Source: an uncultured Paracoccaceae bacterium | Lineage (GTDB): Bacteria; Pseudomonadota; Alphaproteobacteria; Rhodobacterales; Rhodobacteraceae | Assembly: GCA_947498415.1 (NCBI GenBank) | Contig: CANMKB010000001.1 | Location: forward strand, 1 to 64,000 | Length of the DNA: 64,000 nt | Direction of reading: 5' to 3' | Shown here: in pieces, positions 19,974-29,964 of the stretch | Layout of the letters: each line of letters opens with the position of its first letter | Numbering within the stretch: position 1 is the stretch's first letter | Translations under genes and position numbers: made by a program | The notes under the pieces: model-generated | Seen by the model: the letters and a program-made list of their open reading frames with translations, nothing else | What the model was told of the DNA's origin: nothing | The model's database searches: none

Positions 19974-21995
19974 TTGAAAGATTATCACACCGGGAAAACG
20001 GAAACGCATTCGGATGAGGGGGACACTCGAAACGCAGACGACAAAATGAATTCTCAAAAAGGCTCGGCATCAAACGATCCTGAAATGCGAGAAACATCTG
20101 ATGGTCGCAATGTGCCTTTCACCTCGTATCGAAGTGCAGTTAACGAATTAAAAGGGACGCCGGACAAAGATCGTCCGAAGTCTCCAATCAAGCCCGCCCG
20201 AAACGGCGGCGGCGGCGGTAAGAACGGTGGGTTTCACACCCGTCTTGGACCCAACGATTTTTCAAGGGGATTGGATCGCGGCATCAAAGCGATCCGCAAG
20301 AACCTTTTGTTGGTGATCACCTTTACCTGCGCGACGAACCTATTGATCCTAGCGATCCCGGTCTATCTTTTCCAAATTTCAGACCGTGTTCTCACCAGCC
20401 GTTCCATGGATACGCTGGTTATGCTGACTGCTGTCATCATCGGCGCGGTTCTTTTGCAAGCGATTTTGGATGCCGTTCGTCGATTTGTTCTTATGCGAAC
20501 CGCCGTTGAAGTCGCCGCACAATTGGGAAATCCCATTCTTAGCGCAGCGGCACGTGCATCGCTTAACAGCAATGGACGCGAATATCAGACGCTCGGAGAC
20601 CTTCAGCAACTGAGGGCTTTCCTCGTATCTGGTACGCTTTTGTCCTTCCTGGATGTGCCTTTTGCCCCTTTCTTTATCTTGGCAATCTATCTTGTGCACC
20701 CACATTTGGGCACAATCGTTGTGATCACCGCTTTGATCCTGCTGGTCATTGCACTGGTCAACCAGCGCATCACATCTCGCAGTTTTTCCGAAGCCAACCA
20801 GCACCAATCCAAAGCAAACCTGCATTTGGATTCGATGTCGCGCAACAGTCAGATCATCAACGCACTGGCGATGATCCCTGAAGCTGTCAGCATCTGGGGG
20901 CAAGATACAGCCAAGTCGCTTAAATCCCAGGTCAAAGCGCAAGACCGGAACATCATTACGGCTGCCTGTTCGCGTGCAGTTCGACTGCTGACGCAAATAG
21001 GTATCCTGGGCTGGGGCGCGTCGCTTGCGATTAATGGAGAGATCACCGGTGGTATGGTTATCGCCGCGTCGATTATCGCTGGCCGCGCCCTGGCCCCGGT
21101 GGAAGGCGCCATCGAAGGGTGGAACCACTTCCTCTTATCCCGCGCGGCTTATGGGCGAATTTCAGCTCTGCTGCGTAGCTCGCCTTTGAACAAGGATCGT
21201 TTGATCTTGCCCAACCCCGAAGGGCGGCTGGATGTCGAACGCCTGTTGTTTGTACCACAGGGCACAAAACGCGTGGTCCTGAACGGGCTAAGCTTTACCC
21301 TAACACCGGGCGAGTCATTGGCCATCATCGGCAACTCTGGTGCGGGTAAAACCACGCTAGGTAAAATGCTGGTCGGATCCGTCTTGCCAACTTCAGGTGC
21401 CGTACGCCTCGACTTGATGGATTTGCGAAACTGGGATCAGCGCCAGCTGGGCACCAATGTCGGCTACCTGCCGCAAGACGTGCAATTGTTCCCTGGAACC
21501 ATCAAGCAAAACATTGCCCGGATGCGCGAAGACGCAACCGATGCGCAAATTCACACTGCAGCGGTTTTGGCAGACGTACACGAAATGATCGCAAGCTTCC
21601 CAGAGGGATATGAAACCAAAGTTGCCGCGGATGGCACGCCGTTATCCGGTGGACAAAAACAGCGGATCGCTTTGGCCCGCGCCTTTTTTGGAGAGCCGCG
21701 CCTTGTTGTGCTCGATGAGCCAAACTCAAACCTTGATACCGCCGGGGATGCCGCGCTGGCACGCGCGATGTCTCATGCGAAAGCGCATGGGATGACTGTG
21801 ATCGTCATTACGCAGAAACCATCGCTTTTGGGGTCTGTCGATAAGATCATGCTTATGGCCGAAGGCAACATCGCCATGTTTGGGTTCCGCCAGCAAGTGC
21901 TGGAAGCGTTGGAACAAAGACGGCGTGGCAATCAACAGCAACAGGCCCCTGCCCCGCAGCAAAACCCAAACCTCAATGGTCCGGCACCAGCATAA
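19974..21995 (+). CDS. type I secretion ABC transporter/permease (PrtD-like)
   Basis: IIGNSGAGKTTLGKML Walker A, LSGGQKQRIALARAFFGEPRLVVLDEPNSNLD signature and Walker B. TTG start after GGGGAGAG preferred; ORF track starts at 19944. Confidence 0.9.
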   Translation: MKDYHTGKTETHSDEGDTRNADDKMNSQKGSASNDPEMRETSDGRNVPFTSYRSAVNELKGTPDKDRPKSPIKPARNGGGGGKNGGFHTRLGPNDFSRGLDRGIKAIRKNLLLVITFTCATNLLILAIPVYLFQISDRVLTSRSMDTLVMLTAVIIGAVLLQAILDAVRRFVLMRTAVEVAAQLGNPILSAAARASLNSNGREYQTLGDLQQLRAFLVSGTLLSFLDVPFAPFFILAIYLVHPHLGTIVVITALILLVIALVNQRITSRSFSEANQHQSKANLHLDSMSRNSQIINALAMIPEAVSIWGQDTAKSLKSQVKAQDRNIITAACSRAVRLLTQIGILGWGASLAINGEITGGMVIAASIIAGRALAPVEGAIEGWNHFLLSRAAYGRISALLRSSPLNKDRLILPNPEGRLDVERLLFVPQGTKRVVLNGLSFTLTPGESLAIIGNSGAGKTTLGKMLVGSVLPTSGAVRLDLMDLRNWDQRQLGTNVGYLPQDVQLFPGTIKQNIARMREDATDAQIHTAAVLADVHEMIASFPEGYETKVAADGTPLSGGQKQRIALARAFFGEPRLVVLDEPNSNLDTAGDAALARAMSHAKAHGMTVIVITQKPSLLGSVDKIMLMAEGNIAMFGFRQQVLEALEQRRRGNQQQQAPAPQQNPNLNGPAPA

Positions 21996-22009
21996 GAAGG
22001 AGCAGATAA

Positions 22010-23356
22010 ATGACTCTCGTAAACTTACCGCATGATCCGGCCAACGAATGGTATTCCGAACTTCCTCGTCAGGTTTGGCGGATCGGCCTCTTTGGCCTTA
22101 TCCTGATGTCGGCCTGCCTTGGGGGCTTTGGCTATTGGGCCTTTAGTGCGCCTTTGGCCGCCGCAGTTGTATCCCAAGGCAGCTTTGTTGCCACAGGGCG
22201 CAATAAAATCATCCAACACTTTGAAGGCGGCATTATTCACGACATTGTCGTGAACGAAGGCGATTTTGTAGAAGCTGGCGCTAAGCTTATCACGCTTGAC
22301 ACCACAGCCTCACAAACACGACTTAAGGAACTCAAGCTGCGCCAAGCTCGTCTTGACGCAATGGTCACTCGCTTTCATGCGGAATATGAAAACAGCGAAA
22401 GTCTGCAATTCCCTGACACAGTCACGCTTCAAGCCGCTGAAAACTTTGATTTCTCACAAATTCTAAGCAACCAAGTACAAAGCTTTGAATTGAACCGAGA
22501 CAAGCTCAGCAATGAATTGGAACTGCTCAAGTCAAATGTGTCTGCGCAAGAGTTGCGCAAATGGGGATACACCGAACAGCGCGCATCGCTCGAGGCGCAA
22601 ATTTCCCTTCTGGAAGAAGACTTTAAATCTAAGAGCGCATTGTTTGAAAGTGGCCTGACACGTAAAACTGAAATCAATTCTTTGCGGCGCTCTATCGTCG
22701 ATGCAAAAGGGCAAATCGCCCGCCTATCGGCAGAGATTGGCGAAAGCGATTCCATGATCGACAAGTATCGCAAGCAAGCCATTCAAACGGAACATGCCTA
22801 TAAAGAGGCCGCACTAGATGAACTCAACGCCGCACAGGCAGAGCTCGACAGTATTAAAGAGCAAATCCTGCAGGCCGAAGACGTTATGCGGCGCACAGAT
22901 ATCGTGGCGCCTGTCTCCGGTACAGTTGTGCGAATGCATTATCATACAGCGGGTGGTGTCATCAAAGGAGGCAAGGAAATCGCGGAAATCATCCCGCATG
23001 ACGCCCCACTGATCATCGAAACACTGATCCCACGCACAGAGATCGACAGCGTTCAACTGGGTCAACACGCCTTCATCCGTCTCTCAGCACTCAACCAGCG
23101 CACAACACCGGTTTTAGATGGCGAGGTGATCTACGTATCAGCCGACTCGATTCACAACACCTCGGATAAAAATAATCCAGAAGTATACATTGCACGGATT
23201 AATCTCACGACAGATTCCCTTGGCCAAGTACCGGGCTTTGCCCCCACCCCAGGGATGCCAGCGGAGATCTTAATCACAACGCAGGAACGGACGTTCTTTC
23301 AGTATCTAACCAAACCGATCGTCGATTCTATGTCTCGCGCGTTTAGGGAAGATTGA
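22010..23356 (+). CDS. HlyD-family T1SS periplasmic adaptor
   Basis: VVSQGSFVATGRNKIIQHFEGGIIHDIVVNEGDFVEAGAKLITLD and VAPVSGTVVRMHYHTAGGVIKGGKEIAEIIP motifs; long coiled coil. Confidence 0.92.
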   Translation: MTLVNLPHDPANEWYSELPRQVWRIGLFGLILMSACLGGFGYWAFSAPLAAAVVSQGSFVATGRNKIIQHFEGGIIHDIVVNEGDFVEAGAKLITLDTTASQTRLKELKLRQARLDAMVTRFHAEYENSESLQFPDTVTLQAAENFDFSQILSNQVQSFELNRDKLSNELELLKSNVSAQELRKWGYTEQRASLEAQISLLEEDFKSKSALFESGLTRKTEINSLRRSIVDAKGQIARLSAEIGESDSMIDKYRKQAIQTEHAYKEAALDELNAAQAELDSIKEQILQAEDVMRRTDIVAPVSGTVVRMHYHTAGGVIKGGKEIAEIIPHDAPLIIETLIPRTEIDSVQLGQHAFIRLSALNQRTTPVLDGEVIYVSADSIHNTSDKNNPEVYIARINLTTDSLGQVPGFAPTPGMPAEILITTQERTFFQYLTKPIVDSMSRAFRED

Positions 23357-23366
23357 GCCCGTTCAG

Positions 23367-23420
23367 ACAAAATCACCAACGGCCGTGCGAACCGTTTCTG
23401 CGGTGGTTGGATGATTTTGT
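23367..23420. other. imperfect stem-loop
   Basis: acaaaatcaccaac / gttggatgattttgt long arms with inner accg-tttctg-cggt, downstream of the HlyD gene. Confidence 0.55.
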
Positions 23421-23573
23421 AAAGTGGTGCCCGAGGACGCCTCCAAGATAAGCTTATATTCAATAACTTAGATGACAATCGGCTCCATATTTGACGTCAA
23501 CACCTATGGGGCCAAATAGGGTGATTTGCTAAAAGAGTGTTTGTTGCTCATCGTAAGCACCAAGGAGCGGCCG

Positions 23574-23860
23574 ATGAGAAAGACAACGAAAAGCCCTGGC
23601 GAGAAGATCGTCAAAGACATCAAGCCGGCCACCCGGAAGCATTAATCATTCGAAGAGAAGATCCGGATTGTGCTGGACGGCTTGCGTGGCGAGGACAGCA
23701 TTGCAGAGCTGTGCCGCCCATTGCTCGGCAGGGTCATGCAAAGCATGATCCCGAGAGGGGTGAAGGCATATCTCAGGGCATTTACTACAAGTGGTCCATG
23801 GATTTCATGGAGGTCGTCGCCGAGCAGACGCTCGAATTGCGCCTTCTTTTCAGTTATTTG
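23574..23860 (+). pseudogene. IS3-family transposase orfA remnant (copy 1)
   Basis: MRKTTKSPGEKIVKDIK..., stop, then SFEEKIRIVLDGLRGEDSIAELCR, frameshifts, WSMDFME joined to VVAEQTLELRLL; homologous at DNA level to 34470-34893 on the opposite strand. Confidence 0.8.
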
Positions 23861-24292
23861 AAGATCTCTCCAACCTCGAATATTTGTGTTCAGCCATAGC
23901 GCGGGGTCACGCATGTTGCCTCCTCAACTCCGCACCTGGTGCCGAATGAGGTTTAGTGCGGAAAGTCTAGCTCATAGCAGAATGGCAGAATGGTACCGGT
24001 CCCGAAAGTCCGCATTTTTGTGCCAGGTTATTGCGAGTGAACTTATGTAGAATGTCCGCTTTGGGGAAGCGGCAGCGCAGTGTCGACCTTCAAGATCAAT
24101 GTCCACAAAGAGCCAGAAACATTGGGATAATGGCCTCCATATTGGGCCAGAATTATGTCTCTAGGAATTCCCCGCCCTATCACTGAAGGCTGCAATCAAC
24201 CCATTCAAATCTCGTTTCCGATTTTGTTTCATTTGACATCGCCTCGTTAATATATCACAATATATCTATCGACAGTAGGAGGAGACTTGTTG

Positions 24293-25246
24293 ATGAAACA
24301 CACTATATTTGCGGCGGCTATTGCTGCCCTGCTTCCAAGCTTTGCATTCGCCGCTGACTGGCCTGAACGGCCAGTCACAATCGTTGTTCCTGCAGGTGCA
24401 GGCGGCGGCACAGATGCAACCGCTCGTATGCTCGCTGATCGCCTGCGCGATAAGTTCGGTGTACCCTTTAATGTTGTGAACCAAGGCCAAGGCGGCGGCG
24501 TTGTTGGTATCAACAACATCAAAACGGCTGATCCTGATGGCTACACAATCGGCGTGATCTATAATTTTGCGCACTACGCCCCGATGGGTCAGGCGGATTT
24601 CAATGCCTCAGATTTTACAGCCATTGGGCAGTACAACTTTGACCCAGCGGGTTTCAATGTTCGGGCAAATAGCGAATGGAATTCGATTGGCGATGCGCTT
24701 GATGCCATCAAGGCAGCTCCGGGTGACTATTCCATCGCTTGCGGCGGTGGATGTGGCGGCTCTTGGCCAATTGCAGCGGCGACTCTATTCAGCGAATGGG
24801 GCGTCGACCTTTCACAGGTTCGCATGATTGCCGGTCAAGGTGCTGCGGGCGCATTGCAGGACATGGTTGCCGGCGGATTTGACGTGGTGCCCTCTTCGGT
24901 ACCAGAAGCGGGAGCCTTGATCCAAGCGGGCCGCGTGAAATCCCTAGCAGTATTTGGATCCGAACGTTTGGCGGCTTTCCCAGACATCCCTACTCTGTCC
25001 GAGCAAACCGATCTTGATCTCTCGCTTGGCGCATGGCGCGGTGTCGTTGCTCCTGTAGGCCTAGACGCGGAAATCGCCTCTGAACTCGAAGAGGCTTTGG
25101 GCGAGATTGTCACCGACGAAGGCTGGCAAGCGCAGATGACAGAGCGTGGATTTGGCATTCAATGGCGGGATTCCTCTGCCTTTGCTGACTTCATCGTCTC
25201 TGAAGAAGGCACAGTGCGCGAGATCGTCGCGACACTAGGCCTTTAA
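24293..25246 (+). CDS. tctC: tripartite tricarboxylate transporter substrate-binding protein (Bug/TctC family)
   Basis: Signal peptide, ADWPERPVTIVVPAGAGGGTDATARMLADRL, AGSFDVVPSSVPE-like core; followed by TctB and TctA. Confidence 0.9.
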   Translation: MKHTIFAAAIAALLPSFAFAADWPERPVTIVVPAGAGGGTDATARMLADRLRDKFGVPFNVVNQGQGGGVVGINNIKTADPDGYTIGVIYNFAHYAPMGQADFNASDFTAIGQYNFDPAGFNVRANSEWNSIGDALDAIKAAPGDYSIACGGGCGGSWPIAAATLFSEWGVDLSQVRMIAGQGAAGALQDMVAGGFDVVPSSVPEAGALIQAGRVKSLAVFGSERLAAFPDIPTLSEQTDLDLSLGAWRGVVAPVGLDAEIASELEEALGEIVTDEGWQAQMTERGFGIQWRDSSAFADFIVSEEGTVREIVATLGL

Positions 25247-25314
25247 ACGCATGTGATCTATGCCGGAGTGGCAGCGCTGCTCCGGTGTTTCTGCGTCACG
25301 CGAAAGGACTTCTG

Positions 25315-25800
25315 ATGAAACTGGACGATCTCATCAATGGCGTTGTGTTTCTTGCTTTAGGAATTGGCATTGTCGCCTATGCCCAATCGCTGCCCACAAT
25401 GGCACAAATTGAATACGGTCCCGGGTTTTTGCCCAGCATCGTGGGAACTGGAATGGCCTTGGCCGGGTTGGTCTTGATCGTCGCGCGGATTTGGAGAAAC
25501 GCTGGGGCTGTTGAGGGAGGGTTCGCGTTCAATGGCAATGGAATGCGCGGCCTACTGGGCATCGGTATATTTCTCGCCGCCATTTTCTTTTACATTCTGA
25601 CGGCAGACGCGCTGGGGTTTCTGATTGTCGCCCCGATACTGTTGTTTGTCATCGTCTATTGGTTCGAGCGCCGACTGAAGCTTGCCATTGCGGTTGGCAT
25701 CGTGGGTACTTTTTTGCTGCATACATTCTTCTATCAAATCATGAAGGCACCGCTGCCTTGGGGCATTCTAATTGACTACTCAGGAGCGCTGACATGGTAG
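25315..25800 (+). CDS. tctB: tripartite tricarboxylate transporter small membrane subunit (TctB family)
   Basis: About 160-aa protein with four hydrophobic segments between TctC and TctA; start at MKLDDLING. Confidence 0.85.
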   Translation: MKLDDLINGVVFLALGIGIVAYAQSLPTMAQIEYGPGFLPSIVGTGMALAGLVLIVARIWRNAGAVEGGFAFNGNGMRGLLGIGIFLAAIFFYILTADALGFLIVAPILLFVIVYWFERRLKLAIAVGIVGTFLLHTFFYQIMKAPLPWGILIDYSGALTW

Positions 25801-27281
25801 CCTATGACTCCCTGATGCTTTTGCTGGAGCCAACAACACTGGCGGTCATTCTCGGCTGTGCAGCATATGGCCTTGTTGTTGGTGCGATCCCAGGATTTAC
25901 CGCCACGATGGCGGTCGCCCTTTTGGTTCCGATGACTTATTTTCTCGACCCGGTTCCAGCACTTGCAGGAATTGTTACGCTTGCCGCCATGGCGATCTTT
26001 GCGGGCGACATCCCCGGTGCATTACTGCGCATGCCAGGCACACCTGCATCAGCGGCTTATGCGAATGAATCCTATCTCATGGCCCAACGCGGTCAGGCAG
26101 AGACTGCCTTGGGTGTTGGACTGATCGCATCTGCACTGGGTGGTGTTTTTGGAGCACTCATGCTGATATTCGCCGCGCCCTTACTTGCTGAAATTTCGCT
26201 GAACTTCTCAAGTTTTGAATACTTCTGGCTGGCTTGCCTGGGATTGGTCGCAGCGATTGCTGCCTCCAATGCAACCCCGGCGAAAGGGGCGATATCGCTG
26301 TTTATTGGTCTGACAATTGGGATGGTTGGCCTTGATCCGGTTATGGGCCAACAACGTTTTACCTTTGGTAATATCAACCTCGTTGGCGGTCTTGCTTTCA
26401 TTCCGGTGCTGATAGGGCTTTTTGCTGTATCTGAGGCCTTCCGCTTTGGCGCCAAACCTATCGAACGACCCGACATACTACCAATGTCACCAAAGTCACT
26501 CTTCGTCGGTGTTTTCAGCCACGTGCGCCGCCTGAAGTGGCCGGTCTTGCGTGGGTCGGCCATCGGTTCTGTGGTTGGCGCCATCCCCGGTGCAGGTGCC
26601 GATATTGCGGCCTACATTTCATATGCCGTCGCACGTCGGTCATCGCCGCGCAAAGCGGAGTTCGGGACTGGTTCGGTTGATGGCATTGCACCAGCGACAG
26701 CCGCAAATAACGCAGCCGTCGGTGGTGCGATGATCCCTGCGACGGTATTCGGCATCCCCGGCGATAGCTTGACAGCGGTCATTATCGGCGTGCTCTATAT
26801 GAAGGGCCTTAATCCTGGACCGACCGTCTTCATTATGCAGCCAACGCTGCTTTACGCGATCTTCATCGCTTTCTTAATCGCCAATATCGTGATGGTTCCC
26901 TTCGGCTTTGCCGCCATTGTTCTTTTCCGCCGTATTCTGTCAGCACCTCCAGGTGTAGTCATGGCACTTGTAACGCTGGCCTGCATTGTCGGTGCTTTCG
27001 CGGTTGAAAACACCACATTCGCTATTCTGGTCATGCTGGCGGCAGGGCTTTTGGGGTTTTACCTTGAAGAGAATGACTTCCCCTTGGCACCCGTGATTTT
27101 GGGCATTGTTCTTGGCCCAATTCTAGAATCCACATTCTTGGCATCACTTGCAAAGTCGCAGGGATCTTTCGCTGAGTTCTTCTCACGACCAATCGCGGGA
27201 AGCCTCGGAGCAATTACCATTGCAATCATCGTCGTTCCCTTATTGTATTCAACGCTCAAACGAAGAAAGCGAAGCATATGA
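25794..27281 (+). CDS. tctA: tripartite tricarboxylate transporter large permease (TctA family)
   Basis: GAIPGFTATMAVALLVPMTYFLDP and GAIPGAGADIAAYISYAVARRSS signatures. Confidence 0.93.
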   Translation: MVAYDSLMLLLEPTTLAVILGCAAYGLVVGAIPGFTATMAVALLVPMTYFLDPVPALAGIVTLAAMAIFAGDIPGALLRMPGTPASAAYANESYLMAQRGQAETALGVGLIASALGGVFGALMLIFAAPLLAEISLNFSSFEYFWLACLGLVAAIAASNATPAKGAISLFIGLTIGMVGLDPVMGQQRFTFGNINLVGGLAFIPVLIGLFAVSEAFRFGAKPIERPDILPMSPKSLFVGVFSHVRRLKWPVLRGSAIGSVVGAIPGAGADIAAYISYAVARRSSPRKAEFGTGSVDGIAPATAANNAAVGGAMIPATVFGIPGDSLTAVIIGVLYMKGLNPGPTVFIMQPTLLYAIFIAFLIANIVMVPFGFAAIVLFRRILSAPPGVVMALVTLACIVGAFAVENTTFAILVMLAAGLLGFYLEENDFPLAPVILGIVLGPILESTFLASLAKSQGSFAEFFSRPIAGSLGAITIAIIVVPLLYSTLKRRKRSI

Positions 27282-27964
27282 GTAGTGACCGTCCTGAAAG
27301 CCGATCAAAAGCGGTCTACAAGGATATCGAAGAGAAAATTGTGACGCTCGTCATCTCACCTGGACGCCTTGTGACCGAACAGGAGCTGTGTACGCTCAGC
27401 GGCTTTGGTCGCACGCCGGTTCGAGAGGCGGTTCAAAAGCTTGAACGGGACATGTTGGTCTCGGTGCTACCTCGGCGCGGCATTCTTATCGAACCAATTG
27501 ATGCCCAGAAAGCGATTAAAACGTTGGACGTCCGTCGTCGATTGGAACCTTTCCTTACGGCGCGTGCTGCCAATTTTGCGGAAAGCACAGAGCGGTGGCG
27601 TTTTGGTCAACTGGCCGAGCGGATCGAGGAAGCAGGGCAGAGCGGAGATACTTTGGCGTTTATGGCGTTGGACCGCGAGTTGAATGATCGCGTTGCGGAA
27701 GCCGCGCGTCACGACATCGCCTGTAAGGTTGTTTTCCCGCTTCACGCCATTTCTCGACGTATTGGTTACCTGCTCGCGCGCGAAACAGATACAGGGCCTG
27801 GAAGCGCTGCGGATAACCACAGCCGCATGGCACGCGCTCTTGCTGAAGGCAATGAAGCGGCTGCCCGAGAAGCGCTGGAAGAAACGTTTGAAACATCACA
27901 GGCAACGGCACTCAAGGTCGAAGCCATGATTGACCGAGGACAAATTAAGTTCCCCCCGGCCTAA
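27278..27964 (+). CDS. GntR-family (FadR-like) transcriptional regulator
   Basis: SRSKAVYKDIEEKIVTLVISPGRLVTEQELCTLSGFGRTPVREAVQKLERDMLVSVLPRRGILIEPID. Confidence 0.9.
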   Translation: MSSDRPESRSKAVYKDIEEKIVTLVISPGRLVTEQELCTLSGFGRTPVREAVQKLERDMLVSVLPRRGILIEPIDAQKAIKTLDVRRRLEPFLTARAANFAESTERWRFGQLAERIEEAGQSGDTLAFMALDRELNDRVAEAARHDIACKVVFPLHAISRRIGYLLARETDTGPGSAADNHSRMARALAEGNEAAAREALEETFETSQATALKVEAMIDRGQIKFPPA

Positions 27965-28048
27965 AAGGCCAAATCACATCTCACACTTCCCAACGTTTGA
28001 AGCGATTTCAAACGATGGAGACACTTTGACCACTGAAAGGAAATTCGA

Positions 28049-28585
28049 ATGTTGATGCCACGTAAAAAGACCCCTGACCTGTCGGTTCAGTTGGTCACCG
28101 GTGACAGGTTTACCCTCTCGGATGAAACAAATGAACGCGGGACGGTTGTTTGTTTTTACCGAGGCCTGCATTGCCCAATTTGCGCCAACTACTTGAAAGA
28201 ACTCGAGCGTCTTACACCCGAGTTCAACGAACGCGGCATCGGCACCGTTGCCGTGTCGACAGATGTTGAAGAGCGCGCGCAGGCGATGGCGGAAAAGGTT
28301 GGAATGTCCAGCCTGCGTCTGGGCTATGGCGTCTCGATCGAAGAAGCTATGGATTGGGGGCTCTATATCTCCACATCGCGCGGCAAGTCCTCCTTGGACA
28401 TCATGGAACCGGATCTGTTTTCAGAACCAGGCATATTCCTCGTGCAGCCGGATCGTGCGCTGTATTATGGCTCTGTTCAAACCATGCCGTTTGTGCGTCC
28501 GCACTTTAAAGAGCTGCTGGCTGCCGTCGACGGTGCCATGGCCGCAAACTACCCTGCTCGCGGCGAATATCGCCCGGAACAATGA
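28049..28585 (+). CDS. AhpC/TSA peroxiredoxin-like protein
   Basis: VVCFYRGLHCPICANYLKELERLTPEFNERGIGTVAVSTD. Confidence 0.85.
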   Translation: MLMPRKKTPDLSVQLVTGDRFTLSDETNERGTVVCFYRGLHCPICANYLKELERLTPEFNERGIGTVAVSTDVEERAQAMAEKVGMSSLRLGYGVSIEEAMDWGLYISTSRGKSSLDIMEPDLFSEPGIFLVQPDRALYYGSVQTMPFVRPHFKELLAAVDGAMAANYPARGEYRPEQ

Positions 28586-28626
28586 TCTTCCTGACCGTTT
28601 GGCATCCTTCCCAACCAAACGGCCAT

Positions 28627-28652
28627 GTGAACCCGGGTCAAGCCGGGTTCAC
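28627..28652 (+). terminator. rho-independent terminator
   Basis: GTGAACCCGG-gtcaag-CCGGGTTCAC followed by acctttttag. Confidence 0.8.
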
Positions 28653-28681
28653 ACCTTTTTAGCATTTAGAATGAGGCTCCT

Positions 28682-29311
28682 GTGATCCACCTATATTCAT
28701 GGCCCACACCAAACTGCCGGAAGGTCTCGATCCTCCTGGAGGAACTCCGCGTCCCCTATCAGGTGCACTCCATCGACATTGGCCAAGATCAGCAGTTCAC
28801 ACCTGAGTTTTTAGATATCAGTCCAAACAACAAAGTGCCCGCGATTAACGACACCGAAACCGGAGTTAAGCAATTTGAATCCGGCGCAATCATGATTTAC
28901 CTATCTGAAAAATATGGTAAATTTTTGCCATCTGATGTGACAAGCCGTACTTCAGTAATGAAATGGCTGATGTGGCAAATGGGCGGTCTAGGCCCCATGG
29001 CCGGACAGGGGCATCACTTTATGAAATTTAACCCCGGAGCGTCTGCTTATACAGAGGATCGATTGAAAACAGAAATCGCGCGCCTCTATCGGGTGCTCAA
29101 TGATCAGCTCTCAGACAAGTCCTATGTCTCAGGCGACTACAGCATCGCCGACATGGCCATTTGGCCCTGGGTGTCACGCTATGAATGGCATCAGGTCGAT
29201 CTTAGCGCCTATCCAAATGTGCAGGCTTGGTATCGGAATATCCTTAAACGAGACGCGGTGCAGCGTGGATACCACATTCCGCATGACGCCGGTCCAATTC
29301 CACAGGGATGA
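28682..29311 (+). CDS. glutathione S-transferase (Ure2p/YfcG-like)
   Basis: LYSWPTPNCRKVSILLEELRVPYQVHSIDI, NNKVPAI, FESGAIMIYLSEKYG; GTG start. Confidence 0.85.
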   Translation: MIHLYSWPTPNCRKVSILLEELRVPYQVHSIDIGQDQQFTPEFLDISPNNKVPAINDTETGVKQFESGAIMIYLSEKYGKFLPSDVTSRTSVMKWLMWQMGGLGPMAGQGHHFMKFNPGASAYTEDRLKTEIARLYRVLNDQLSDKSYVSGDYSIADMAIWPWVSRYEWHQVDLSAYPNVQAWYRNILKRDAVQRGYHIPHDAGPIPQG

Positions 29312-29315
29312 CAAG

Positions 29316-29936
29316 ATGATTCAAATTTTAGGCCGTGCAAATTCGATTAACGTTCAGAAAGTCATGTGGTGCGCGACAGAATTAGGTCTGGATATCGAAC
29401 GCTCGGACATAGGGGGCGCCTTTGGAGGCATTGAAACAGCTGAATTTTTATCCCTCAATCCGAACGGTCAAATTCCAGTCTTAAAAGATGGCGAATTTGT
29501 AATTTGGGAATCAAATGCCATCGTACGATATCTTTGTCAGAAGTATGGGAAAACGAGCTGGGTGCCAGAGTGCGTTATGCAGCAGGGCTCTGCACATCAA
29601 TGGATGGATTGGTACCTGACGGCTCTTCACGCCCCGGTATCCACCGTGTTCCTGCAACTGATCCGTACGCCGATCAAAGAACGGGAGCCAGAGTTAATGG
29701 CGACTGCGCATAAACGGTCCGTTGACCTATGGACTATTCTCGATGCGCAACTTGAAGGAAAATCATTTCTGTTGGGTGATCAGATTTCGATGGCCGATAT
29801 TCCAGTTGGATGTGCGGCTTTCCGTTGGCATGCGCTTGAGATTGAACGACCAGTACTTAAGAACCTTGAACGATGGTATAAAAAGCTAAGCGAAAGGCGC
29901 GCCTTTCGCTCTCAAGTCATGCATCCCCTGACATAA
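29316..29936 (+). CDS. glutathione S-transferase family protein
   Basis: MIQILGRANSINVQKVMWCATELGLDIERSDIGG, NPNGQIPVLKDGEFVIWESNAIVRYLCQKYG; start taken at the internal Met after the first GST. Confidence 0.85.
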   Translation: MIQILGRANSINVQKVMWCATELGLDIERSDIGGAFGGIETAEFLSLNPNGQIPVLKDGEFVIWESNAIVRYLCQKYGKTSWVPECVMQQGSAHQWMDWYLTALHAPVSTVFLQLIRTPIKEREPELMATAHKRSVDLWTILDAQLEGKSFLLGDQISMADIPVGCAAFRWHALEIERPVLKNLERWYKKLSERRAFRSQVMHPLT

Positions 29937-29964
29937 CCCAAACCAGTCAAGACCTCACAACGGT

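Noticed and set aside
20379-21128. ORF 20379..21128 (-, 249 aa) opposite the ABC transporter
   Set aside because: Shadow frame of a strongly supported ABC transporter gene
23537-23914. ORFs 23537..23899 (+) and 23642..23914 (-) as genes
   Set aside because: Frame-shifted or antisense fragments of the IS3-family orfA remnant
29889-29910. Perfect 22-bp palindrome AGCGAAAGGCGCGCCTTTCGCT
   Set aside because: Lies inside the 3' end of the second GST coding sequence; could be a coding-embedded terminator stem but lacks a following T-tract
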